The position numbers and the translations under genes are program-made. Below are positions 1 through 9,315 of a stretch of DNA of 64,000 bases, piece after piece. The stretch is taken from contig NW_004454217.1 in the NCBI RefSeq assembly GCF_000283155.1, forward strand, positions 3,063,799 through 3,127,798, given 5' to 3'. Position 1 is the first letter of the stretch; every line of letters starts with the position of its first letter. The notes under the pieces were generated by a model. It worked only from the letters and a program-made list of their open reading frames with translations. It had not been told where the DNA came from and ran no database searches. Origin of the DNA: Ceratotherium simum simum. Lineage: Eukaryota > Chordata > Mammalia > Perissodactyla > Rhinocerotidae.

Positions 1-641
1 TCTCATACACTGCTGGTGGGAGTGCAAACTGCTGCAGCCACTATGGAAAACAGTATGGAGATTCCTCAAAAAATCAAGGATAGAACTACCATATGACCCA
101 ACTATTCCACTGCTGGGTATTTATCCAAAGAACTTGAAAGCACCAATGTATAAAGATACATGCACCCCTGTGTTCATTGCAGCGTTATTCACAATAGCCA
201 AGACTTGGGAGCAACCTAAGTGCCCATCAAGGGACGAACGGATAAAGAAGATGTGGTATTTATACACAATAGAATACTACTCAGCCATAAGAAACGATGA
301 AATCCAGCCATTTGTGACAACATGGATGGACATTGAGGGTATTATGCAAAGTGAAATAAGTCAGAGGGAGAAGGTCAAATACCGTATGATTTCCCTCATC
401 AAGTAGTAGATAATAACAATAACAAACACATAGAGACAGAGATTGGATTGGTGGTTACCAGAGGGGAAGGGGGGAGGGAGGAGGGCGAAAGGGATAATTT
501 GGCACGTTTGTGTGGTGTTGGGTTGTAATTAGTATTTGGGTAGTGAACATGATGTAATCTATGCAGAAATAGAAGTATAATGATGTACACCTGTAATTTA
601 TACAATGTTATAAACCAATGTTACTGCAATAAACAAAAAAT

Positions 642-671
<30 letters not shown>
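1..671 (+). mobile_element. LINE-1 3' end (ORF2 tail, 3' UTR, A-rich tail)
   Basis: This is the 3' part of a LINE-1 that continues upstream of the window. It contains the open C-terminus of ORF2 (to 406), a 3' UTR with a G-rich polypurine run at about 460-493, and an A-rich tail ending in (AAAT)n near 629-671. L1 retrotransposes by target-primed reverse transcription and ORF2p supplies endonuclease and reverse transcriptase. The preserved frame and intact tail suggest a fairly young, perissodactyl-specific copy. The upstream target duplication lies outside the window, so its boundary cannot be checked. Confidence 0.9.
2..406 (+). CDS. LINE-1 ORF2p C-terminal fragment (partial)
   Basis: Reading in frame from base 2 there is no stop for 134 codons until the TAG at 404-406. 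The translation begins [19 protein letters not shown], contains [14 protein letters not shown] and [19 protein letters not shown], and continues to [16 protein letters not shown], the hallmark C-terminal segment of mammalian L1 ORF2p. It lies after the reverse transcriptase domain, in the Cys-rich C-terminal part; the CWWEC cysteines are at residues 4 and 8. The endonuclease and RT domains lie upstream and are not visible, so whether the whole element is intact is unknown. The end of the protein appears native. Confidence 0.85.
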   Translation, partial: LIHCWWECKLLQPLWKTVWRFLKKSRIELPYDPTIPLLGIYPKNLKAPMYKDTCTPVFIAALFTIAKTWEQPKCPSRDERIKKMWYLYTIEYYSAIRNDEIQPFVTTWMDIEGIMQSEISQREKVKYRMISLIK

Positions 672-672
<1 letters not shown>

Positions 673-1239
673 TTCATGCTTCTAAAGTCTGAGCCTTTGG
701 GGGTTCCATTATGTAATCTTGCTTATGCACTTCCCTCACTGCTGGCATCATTTTCCATTTTCTCTGACTGCTCAGTCTGTTACTATTCAGGTATACGATT
801 TGCAAATTCCAAAACTGTTTTGCTGGCATCTCTTTTTTCATTATGTTTATCTTTAAATATTTTTTCTTTTTATAGTGATAAAATTATATTTAAAAAATTA
901 AGTTTTTATCATCTAAGAAATAAGTTTTCATATCCATTTTAATGTTTAATCTATAATTCAATGAGTTTATGTTAATTGGCTACTTGGTATTTAGCATTCT
1001 GGACGCTGGCATCAAGGAACTTATATTCCATCTACAGCAACAAAGCTAATGTTTAAGAAAATAAGGAACAGTGCATTAAAAATTAGTAAGGTAAAGAATA
1101 TAATTGCAATTCAGGAAAGAAGGAAATCAGTGTTGGCTAAATATTTAGAGAAGACAAAGAAATGTAAGTTTTGCATTGATTCTTAAGAAATGGAACACTT
1201 TTAGTCTTTGCTAGATTGAAGAATAAATCAACAATAATG
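672..1239. other. Unassigned AT-rich stretch
   Basis: AT-rich single-copy-looking DNA directly after the L1 tail. A short open frame (676-942) is hydrophobic low-complexity sequence with no recognisable domain. I see no repeat family or regulatory signature. Confidence 0.5.
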
Positions 1240-1470
1240 ATAAAGAACATTTATAGAATGCTTACTCATAGTCAGGAAATAAATACACTAAAACTTTGCA
1301 AAGACTATCTCATCTAATCTTCAAAACAAATATATGGGCTAGTTACAGTTATTTTCTCCATTTTTATAAATGAAGAAACTGTGACTTGGAGAAGTCTTAA
1401 CTTGCCTAAAGTCAGACAGCGAATCAATGGTCAAATCAGGATTCAAGTCCAAAAGTCTGACTTCAAAACT
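1240..1470 (-). mobile_element. MIR SINE
   Basis: The order of landmarks matches the reverse complement of the ancient tRNA-derived SINE MIR: a 'decreasing frequency' head, 'ATCTCATCTAATCTTC', 'ATTTTTATAAATGAAGAAACTG' -type core split across 1350-1380, and 'GGATTCAAGTCC'. MIRs predate the eutherian radiation and this copy is strongly diverged. Confidence 0.75.
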
Positions 1471-1487
1471 TACAGTTTATAGTTTTG

Positions 1488-1633
1488 AAAATGTAGTTTT
1501 GAAGTAAGTTATATTGATATCTGTATAGATACAGCTTAAATTTAACATTTTAAATTTTAACAGCTTAGATTACAAAATATAGTTTTGAAGTAGGTTATAT
1601 TGATATTTGTATAGATACAGCTTAAATTTAACA
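1488..1633 (+). repeat. 60-bp direct local duplication
   Basis: Bases 1488-1547 recur at 1574-1633 with 3 mismatches in 60 (57/60 identical), separated by a 26-bp spacer. The unit starts with AAAAT(G/A)TAGTTTTGAAGTA and ends CAGCTTAAATTTAACA. Similarity does not continue into the spacer, so this is a duplicated segment and not a simple tandem array. It lies outside any mobile element that I recognise. Confidence 0.9.
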
Positions 1634-1959
1634 ATGCTTTTGAATTTGATGTAAGCATTTTTACAAATTGTTTAAGCAAGTCAAATATAATTTTAATTGT
1701 GACAAACAATGACAATGAAATGTAAACTGGTTTATGATTATCCTAATTAAAGAAGACATTTAAACTTCTCTTGTTAAAAATTAGCCTACTGAGATTGCGG
1801 GAAAAGCTGCAGCTTTAAGCTGGAAGTAAATAAATCAATAAAGCAACGAGCTGACATGGGATGCAGGAACTTAGGCCTCTTGGTTAATGCAATCAACAAA
1901 TCTTGAAATGAAAATGCCATAGAACATTACTGATATTATCTCTATAAAAAAGATTTCTT
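1634..1959. other. Unassigned stretch
   Basis: AT-rich sequence with no ORF of note and no repeat family recognised. Confidence 0.5.
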
Positions 1960-2130
1960 GGGCCAGCCCTGGTAGGTAGCCTGGTGGTTAATTTTGGCTC
2001 ATGTCACTTTGGTGGCCCAGGGTTCGGTTCCCAGGTGCAGACCCACACCACTCGTCTGCCAGTGGCTGTGCTGTGGCAGCAGCTCACATACAAGAAGAGG
2101 AAGATTTCTCAGTAAGAGTGCGACAAATGT
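1960..2130 (+). mobile_element. ERE-type SINE, diverged and truncated
   Basis: It starts GGGCCAGCCCTGG, shows a degenerate A box (TGGTGGTTAATTT), a B-box-like GGTTCGGTTCCC near 2020-2035, and the ERE middle motif GTGGCAGCAGCTCACATACA. The 3' part fades into CAGTAAGAG. It is more diverged than the other EREs in the window, so probably an older copy. No clear target duplication was found. Confidence 0.8.
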
Positions 2131-2499
2131 AAACAAACAAACCAGAACACACACAATTAGAAATGAATCTGTAGATAGATTCTATTTCCAGTGAGATCTT
2201 TCCCTAGATATAAATGCATTAAGATTCTACTAAGACACAACTTGTCACATTATGCCCCCTTTGAAATACATCAACTTAATATGTTAGACACTTGATGTGA
2301 CAAAGCTAGCCAATCAGGCATGTAATGATGACTACTTCCATTAATTAGTAATAAATGGCTTCCAGAGGGCTAAGAAGTATTATTTACCTATATTGACAAA
2401 ATAACTTCTGGGCACATTTATTAGGTACATCTCTCCACTGTTTTTGCATGTCAATTTATTGAATTTTAACATATAAATTTTTAAGTGGATAACAAACTT
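2131..2499. other. Unassigned stretch
   Basis: No gene, RNA or repeat recognised. Confidence 0.5.
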
Positions 2500-2690
2500 T
2501 CAGTGCTTGAAGTGGGGAACCTTGCTGCAGTGGAAAAACAAGATTGCAGTCAGAAATTCTAAATTCAGGTCCCAACTCTGCCACTAACCATATATGAGGC
2601 TTGGCAGTTGACATCTCTATGGACCTCAGTTTCCTAGACCACCAAGAAGAAGGTCAGACTAGATTCGTAAGGTATTTTCTGACCCAATAT
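2500..2690 (+). mobile_element. MIR SINE
   Basis: Contains the MIR landmarks in forward order: 'ATTCAGGTCCCAACTCTGCC', 'CACTAACCATAT', 'CCTCAGTTTCCTAGACC', and the tail 'GGTCAGACTAGATTCGTAAGG'. Ancient and diverged, but unusually complete through the core. Confidence 0.85.
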
Positions 2691-3300
2691 TCCATAAGTC
2701 CAAAATAGATTTTCGTGTATTTCCATTTCAATAGCAATTTGTAAATCCATATGTCCCCTGGAGTACATGTTCCAGCTATAAATCTTATGATTTCTATTGT
2801 GTTCTTGAGTTAATAATGATGTACTCATCTAAAATTAGTTAATTAATTAAATAAAAAAACTGTCAGAAAGCAAGTCCATTCAAGAACCAAATGGGCAAAA
2901 GTAGTGTTCCACATAAATTTCTGCTCCTGAGCCCCTTAAAAGAATTTCAAACAGTGATGTATATCTTCTGCCCATTTTAAGTGATTTCTAACATTTTGCA
3001 TTAAGTTGAACTGACAAGGCAATAATTTCTGGCATTTGGCATATGTGCTTTAAATATTGTTGTTATAATTATTGAAATTATTATTATGACTGTCTGGCTA
3101 TAAATTTAGTCATTCAATTTATGAAAAACAATCACCATCAAATCCATTTGGCCTGGCAGTTCTGGTCAAATGACCAGCCAAATGAGTTTATTTTCTGCCA
3201 GAAAGAAGTCTGACTTTATTACTTTTTCAATTTACAGTGGCTTTCATTTTAGAATAATTGTGCTAATGCAAAAACCCCATGACATCTCATTTCTAAATTC
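2691..3300. other. Unassigned AT-rich stretch
   Basis: No coding or repeat signature recognised; includes the short runs TTAATTAATTAA near 2838 and a TTATTATTATGA-like run near 3078. Confidence 0.5.
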
Positions 3301-3309
3301 AAAGATAGA

Positions 3310-3341
<32 letters not shown>

Positions 3342-3356
3342 TACATAGATAGATAT
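3301..3356 (+). repeat. (GATA)n/(GACA)n microsatellite
   Basis: A compound tetranucleotide tract: about seven GATA units, then about four GACA units, then interrupted GATA. Such tracts are often length-polymorphic. Confidence 0.95.
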
Positions 3357-4320
3357 GGCTGACAGGTAGATATGACACAGGGATTTCTGTAATGAGCTTC
3401 TTACTGATTCTTCAGTTTTGTTTTTTCCTTTTTTGGTAAGGTCATGTTGCTTTACTGCCAATGTACCCTCCCTCAGGAACTACACATTTTTGAATATCCT
3501 TTTGGTTAGTGCCCAAGAATATGTATGGGAGTAGTAGGATTCTGGAAGGTTGATCAATTTGCCTTTCCTTAGTAACCTGGAAGAATGGCAATTGTGCAAA
3601 GTGTGGGGATGGGAAAGAACCTTCAGAACCTTCAGCAGATCTGAACTTCAGAACTCTCAACCAGATCAATTTTAGACAGAAGTATATCAGGAAGATGAAA
3701 ATCTTGTACACAATTCTCTTAAAATGATCTGTGCCATGTATTCTCTGGAAAGTCTTTGTATGCCTCAAGAATAAGCATACATGGGGTTGAAGATATCTGT
3801 TATAAAGCATGATTCATTCTTCATCTTAATAAAATTACTTTGCCTGTTGACAAGGTCAGGAATTATAAAGTGAAGATAAATAAAAGAGTTTATTCGAGAA
3901 GATTTTAGTGTATCAACACAGTCCCTTTAGTCTATCAGTCCAGGAGAAGGTGACATGGCATTTGTCTATGGTGATGCAATTCAGCTACATTTGATTAACT
4001 ACTTGAAGGGAACTGTCAGCATCTCTGTGAAACTAATCTGAAATACCCCATTTCCTTAAGTGTGTTTAATTGAGTTGGGGCCTCAAGGCATATTTTTATC
4101 AGACTTCTAGTGCTTCATAGTTAATGCCCTATCCTGATGTTTCAAAAATCTGTCTTTCTCATAGTATTTGAGCTGTCTTTTATGTCTCAAAGCAGCAGCT
4201 TAGAAGTCACGAGCACACATAAAACTAGCAATCACAAATCACACCAACATTTCATTAATTTGTCTACATTGATTTAAATTATTATGGAAAGATTTATATT
4301 CAGAGCTGTGTGTGTTTGTG
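3357..4320. other. Unassigned stretch with a 122-codon open frame (-)
   Basis: Nothing in this kilobase was assigned. On the minus strand, 3810-3442 is open for 122 codons, the longest frame in the window. It has a hydrophobic segment (VYKIFIFLIYFCLKLIW) but no domain I recognise, no Kozak-quality start, no exon borders and no poly-A remnant typical of a processed pseudogene. I do not call it a gene; a degraded repeat or pseudogene remains possible. Confidence 0.4.
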
Positions 4321-4321
4321 C

Positions 4322-4396
4322 ACGGGGAGAAAGAGAGGGAGAGAGAGAGAGAGAGAGAAGGAGAAAAAAGGGAGAGAGAGAAACAGCAAGAGACAA
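4322..4396 (+). repeat. GA-rich low-complexity tract
   Basis: Polypurine sequence dominated by (GA)n with short AAAA interruptions. Simple-sequence DNA with no coding meaning. Confidence 0.9.
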
Positions 4397-6603
4397 TTTT
4401 TCTTTTAAATAAATGTAAAAACCATCTTGTTGGTTCACGGCTCCATATTATTACTGTGATTTTTTGATCCCTTATCTGTTTACCCTCATGTTTATTCCCT
4501 TAGTTCCCTTTTCTCTCTCTCTTTTTCATAGATTGATGGATAAAGACATAGAAGCATTAACATATACCTATAAAATATATGCAAACAGCCTTTCAGAAAT
4601 ATTAATATACACTTTAAATAATAATAAAAAATTTAAACAAACTATTTGATTATTTAAACTGGAGATGTGCAGAATAAGCCCACATGGGTCTTGAAATCCA
4701 TTATAGCATCACACAAATTGCATTAAGAAATAAAAGGCTGACATTCATTTCAACAAAAACATATCCAACAGTCAATATAAGTGGAGATTTATATGCCATG
4801 GAAACTTGAATAGGTACAAAGATATACAGAATATGAATTCAAAACTGAGGTACTAACATACGATTTTCAAAGTTCTGTAATGAGATGGAGGCAAAAGTTA
4901 CCTACACAGGTATGTAAGGAAGTAATGTAGAAGAAAGGGTTTATACAAACCACATGCAAACATGTAGTGTGCCCTAGGATCTCACTCGTAGAAGCACATT
5001 GATAATGATGGTGAAGATTTTGAAAATATATTTCCTTATAGTGCTTATCACAATATCATTAACATTTTATTATAGACACGTTTTTGGTTTCTAGAACTTG
5101 CATCACTTTTTTCTGAAATGCAATATATAATTAACTGATTAATTCGAGGTATGAATTACTATCCCTTTTTACCTATTCATTTACATTGTAATAATTCTGT
5201 CATTGAATAATTTTCTTATTTAATGACATTTTAGGAAAAAAACTGAGTTGTATTGCTTTGAAAGAAACTCTTTTAATGTTCTACACATTTCCTTCATTTT
5301 ATCAAGAGACAAATTCCCATGAATGTAAACTATTCAGAAGACTCAGTGTTGTTATATGATAAAGGACTTCTGAGTATTAGAGGCATGAAGGACTGGCTGT
5401 CCCTAGCCCCCCACCCACCGAAGTGTCATTCCTTTTTCTATATTTTCATTCTCCATTTGGCTGTTAACAGTTTTTACCTGTTAGAGCAAGATTTCCTTTT
5501 AATGAATTTCTAAACTTGTATGAATGAAAAATGTACACAAACATCACATTTTGTGAGAATTATAACTAAAATTTAAAGATAAGCTCTAAGTAAGATTAGA
5601 GTCAGCTTTTCCTTGAGTTTTTTTAAAAAGCAAGCTTTGAAGCATGCATGACATTAGAGTCTCTGTACAGAATGACTTTTCTTTCCTTTATATCCTTGCT
5701 ATCTCCTGATTGATTTTCAGTGGCAGGGAAGTCACACTCATCTCACTCAGGTAAAGGAATCTCTTCAATCAGAAAGAGTAGAAGAAAAATGCTTGGAGCT
5801 CTAGAAAGGCATCCCTTTTCAATTTACTTCAGAACTGTATCTATTCCATTCTGCAATATTCAGGTACCCTCAGTTATGCCAAGGCTACTGAGTGGATGGC
5901 CCAGGATGTGACATACAGCGGTCATTTTCTGGGGTACACCTTTGTTCTACTTATTTCCTTTCCAAGAACTAAATACTCCTAAGAAGGAACAATATATACT
6001 TAAAATACCTGCAGAATTCTCTTTATCTGGACAGAATTTCACTTCAGGTAGTAGAAAGTAGTCTTCATGGGTTTCACACCAGGTTGCTTTCCTGGCCTAT
6101 TACTGACTGAGCCTATGGAGGCAGAGACGTCCCTGGATGTATGGACACTGAGAGGGAGAGCTCACCAAAAACCCTTCTCTCACTATCTGTTTCAGCTCTG
6201 ATTCTCTGCGGATCAGGACAATGTCCCTTGTGCTGCTTGGTATCAGGCCACATGGTGTGCCTTCTTGGATGGGCTTCTGAAATGAGTAGGCAATCTAACT
6301 TTATCATAATTTCAATAGAGATACTCATTTCGTCTTCACCACTGCTTCTAAGAGAGCCTTTGCACCCTTCACAGTTCTATTAAGAAAAGACATCAATCCC
6401 TATTTTGGGGAGTGAAGGAACATTGGAAGGTAGATCTTCTTTTCCACTTTATGCCCTTAGGAATATTAACAACTTTTCTCAGGGCTAAAAAGGGCAATTA
6501 ATTGTAAGATTAATTTCTCATTGTACATGATACTGTGTAATAAAAATTCAATATTTCTTGCCTCCTAGGAGCTTAATATCCTGACCAGTAGAATGCAATC
6601 TAG
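4397..6603. other. Unassigned 2.2-kb stretch
   Basis: Ordinary AT-rich DNA. Several 60-80 codon open frames exist on both strands, including two overlapping ones near 6113-6383, but none shows a domain, a conserved-looking composition or a splice context. No repeat family recognised. Confidence 0.45.
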
Positions 6604-6605
6604 AC

Positions 6606-6657
<52 letters not shown>
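6604..6657 (+). repeat. (GATA)n microsatellite
   Basis: A nearly perfect run of about 12.75 GATA units from 6607 to 6657, preceded by TAGACA. A long uninterrupted array like this is a good candidate for a polymorphic marker. Confidence 0.97.
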
Positions 6658-7615
6658 TCATACACAAATACATAAATACATAGAAATACATTGAGTAGAT
6701 AACGGCAAGTAGAGTGGAGTTTTTTTACTTTTAACTTCTAAAATGTAATCTAATTACCATGACATTGGCAGTACAGAAAACATTAAGGAGGTTTACTCCT
6801 GAGAGTTTTCTTGTGATTACACCAAAATGGCAATTCAGTGCATTAATTTATTAGAGTACATAATTAAAGTATCCAAAATATTTTACAAATATCAATTGCT
6901 CTGTAAATGCTAATATTTTCATAGAAGAAATATATAGATGTTTTAGAAGAATGATGATTTGAAAAATATGAAATTGCATTTCCTTACTTCACAAGCTTTT
7001 TCCTTTTTAATGATAAAATAGAATGTCCTTGCCTAGAATCCTGATCAGTGAATGTACACTGATGATAAGGGGTAGCAGCAAGTGGTGGGCATAGTGAAAG
7101 ACAGAGGTGATTTCAGATCTCAAGCTAATTGACAATAAGTGAGCTAGGTTTTAACATTGCTATGACTATTGGCAATCCTTTATCGGAACACAAGCTAATT
7201 TTATACAGTCAGTAGTAAGTTTATGGAGCAAAAAAAATGAGTAAGTTTTGTATGCTCAGTGTAAGGGAAAAAATTCAATACATTTGTTTTAATTGATGAA
7301 CAGTCAGAAATTAAAAAAAAAATATCATTGGCTACTGTGTGCCTTACCACTGCCAAGAATGGACTCACACTTGACAAAAAATAACCAATATTAATGGGCT
7401 CTTTGGTCATTTATGCTTGGAAGTTTTGATAAAGAAAAACATGAATTAGGCTGGTTTTTATTCTTATTCAATAGTTAGACAAGGCAGTTCCAATATCTAA
7501 TTCCATTTTTGTTATTATTACTCATCATTTAAATTCAATTCCTTAAGATTTATTGACTATCTACTTGTGTTCCCAACTCTGTTATCATCATGAAGAGGAT
7601 AGATAAAACACTTTA
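6658..7615. other. Unassigned stretch
   Basis: AT-rich DNA with no recognised gene or repeat. Confidence 0.5.
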
Positions 7616-7926
7616 GGGCCGGCCCCATGGCTTAGCGGTTAAGTGCGCACGCTCTGCTACCGGTGGCCTGGGTTTGGATCCCTGGCGCACTCTGATGCAC
7701 CGCTTCGCCGGCCACGCTGAGGCCGCTTCCCACATGCAGCAACTAGAAGGATGTGCAACTATGACATACAACTATGTACTGGGGCTTTGGGGGGAAAATA
7801 AAGGAGACAGGATTGGCAATAGATGTTAGCTCAGAGCCGGACTTCCTCAGCAAAAAAAGAGGAGGATTAGCATGGATGTTAGCTCAGGACTGATCTTCCC
7901 CAAAAACCAAAAAAAAAAAAAAAAAA
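7616..7926 (+). mobile_element. ERE SINE, long two-module form
   Basis: It starts GGGCCGGCCCCATGGCTTAG with a pol III A box (TGGCTTAGCGGTTAAG) and B box (GGGTTTGGATCCC). The middle has the module CAGCAACTAGAAGGATGTGC ... CTACTGGGGCTTTGGGG-type, followed by the other ERE 3' module (ATTGGCAATAGATGTTAGCTC, then CTTCCTCAGCAAAAA). It ends in a poly-A run to 7926. Having both 3' modules in series makes it longer than the usual 230-260 bp. No convincing target duplication was found. Confidence 0.93.
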
Positions 7927-8393
7927 TTTTAATCTTAGTTTTGTTTCTATTTTATGCTCTATTAATTTCTACTATTTAAATTCTCTGAGATTCTAAAATT
8001 TTCTAAAACAAATCCAACACCTCCTTTTAGGCACAGTTGATGTCAGATATCAGAGAATGTAGGAGCACATATTTGCCTTATATCTGTCTACTTTTTGATA
8101 ACACAGTCACTTCTGGCTCTCCTGTTATCTCTCACTGCATATCCTCCCCTAATATTACACAGTGACTATGGAGTAAGTTGGGCTTACTCCAGAGAAATAA
8201 TGGGAGTTGGAAAATAGAAAATTTCAGACTGTTAGGTTGAGGCCAAATTAACTTTTGTCTGTAAGTGTCATGCTAAGAGGTTTGAATTGAACATCATTCA
8301 CTTGAGTTCTACCTTCAAAATATTTTGCTCTACCTGATAAAATAACAAAAACAAAAAAGAAACAAAATAAAAATAGACCAGTTTCTTGATTCA
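7927..8393. other. Unassigned stretch
   Basis: No gene or repeat recognised. Confidence 0.5.
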
Positions 8394-8882
8394 TGTATTA
8401 GGGTTTTCCAGAGAAACAGAACCACCATATGTATATTTGGAGAGAGAGATAGGCAGAGAGAGAGAGAGAGAGAAAGAGATTTATTTTAAGGACTTGGCTT
8501 ACTTGATTGTGGAGGCTTGGTTGAATCCAAAATCTGATGGTGTAGCCAGTAGGCTGGAGACTCCGAAAATAGTTATGGTTAGAGTCAAAGGAACTCTGCT
8601 GTAGAACCAGGAAGAGTCAATGTTGAAGATAAAGTCTGAAGGAAGTTTGTTGGCAGAATTCTCTCTTGCTCAGAGGAAGTCAGCCTTTTGTTCTGTTCAG
8701 GCCTTCAACTGGCTGGATGAAACCCACCCACATTATGGAAGGCAGTCTTCTTAACTCCAAGTCCACAGCTTTAAATGTAAATCTCATCCAAAAAACTCTC
8801 ACAGAAACACCCAGAATAATATTTGATCAAATATCTGGGCACCATGGCCCAGACAAGTTGCCACACAAAATTGACCACCACA
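8394..8882 (-). mobile_element. Solo LTR (MaLR/ERVL-like type, family not named)
   Basis: Read on the minus strand it begins TG(TGGTGGTCAATTTTGTGTGG) and ends CTAATACA. On the plus strand this is TGTATTAGGGTTTTCCAGAG at the left and AATTGACCACCACA at the right. Inside are a GA-rich tract (8441-8478), AGATTTATTTTAAGGACTTGG (an LTR polyadenylation region) and CCCACCCACATTATGGAAGG. The same LTR type occurs at 56039-56725, which supports it as an interspersed family. No internal retroviral sequence flanks it, hence solo. Open frames inside it are incidental. Confidence 0.8.
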
Positions 8883-8951
8883 GTGGTCCAGAGACTTGTA
8901 GCATTAATGGTTTAACGTTTTTCCTTTAACTTTTTGCCATTTTTACTTAAG

Positions 8952-9147
8952 TTGTTGTTTGTTTTTGTTTTTGCTGAGAAAGATTGGCCTTGAGCTGATA
9001 TCTGTACCCATCTTTCTCTATTTTCTATAGAGGACAATGCCACAGCATGGCTTGATCAATGGTGCGTAAGTCCGTCCCCAGGATCTGAACCTGCCAACCC
9101 TGGGCCGCTGAAGTGGAGCACACGAACTTAACCATCAGGCTGGCCCC
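8952..9147 (-). mobile_element. ERE SINE
   Basis: The reverse complement shows the ERE head at 9147 (GGGGCCAGCC), the B-box-like region at about 9085-9110 and the 3' module (CAGCTCAAGGCCAATCTTTC) at the low end after a T/G-rich tail complement. A candidate 8-bp target duplication TACTTAAG lies at 8944-8951 and 9148-9155. Confidence 0.9.
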
Positions 9148-9315
9148 TACTTAAGCTTTTTTAAAGGAAGATTTTCTATCATTAAAGTGTCCAGACACTT
9201 TCCCACTGCCTTTTTTCCCTCACTGCCTTCAATAAGAATATGTCATAACTTTTAATTCAGTTAGATTTATTTTTCACTGTCTGCTTTCTGTCCTAAGTTC
9301 CTATCACATCCTCAT

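Noticed and set aside
1488..1633. Paired LTR or inverted terminal repeats
   Set aside because: The two copies are direct, only 60 bp long, 26 bp apart, and lack TG/CA ends or target duplications.
3301..3356. Possible CRISPR-like or satellite array
   Set aside because: The unit is 4 bp with no spacers; it is a microsatellite in a mammalian genome.
7616..7700. Possible tRNA gene (A and B boxes)
   Set aside because: The promoter boxes belong to a tRNA-derived SINE. No cloverleaf with paired acceptor stem can be folded, and the ERE body continues downstream.
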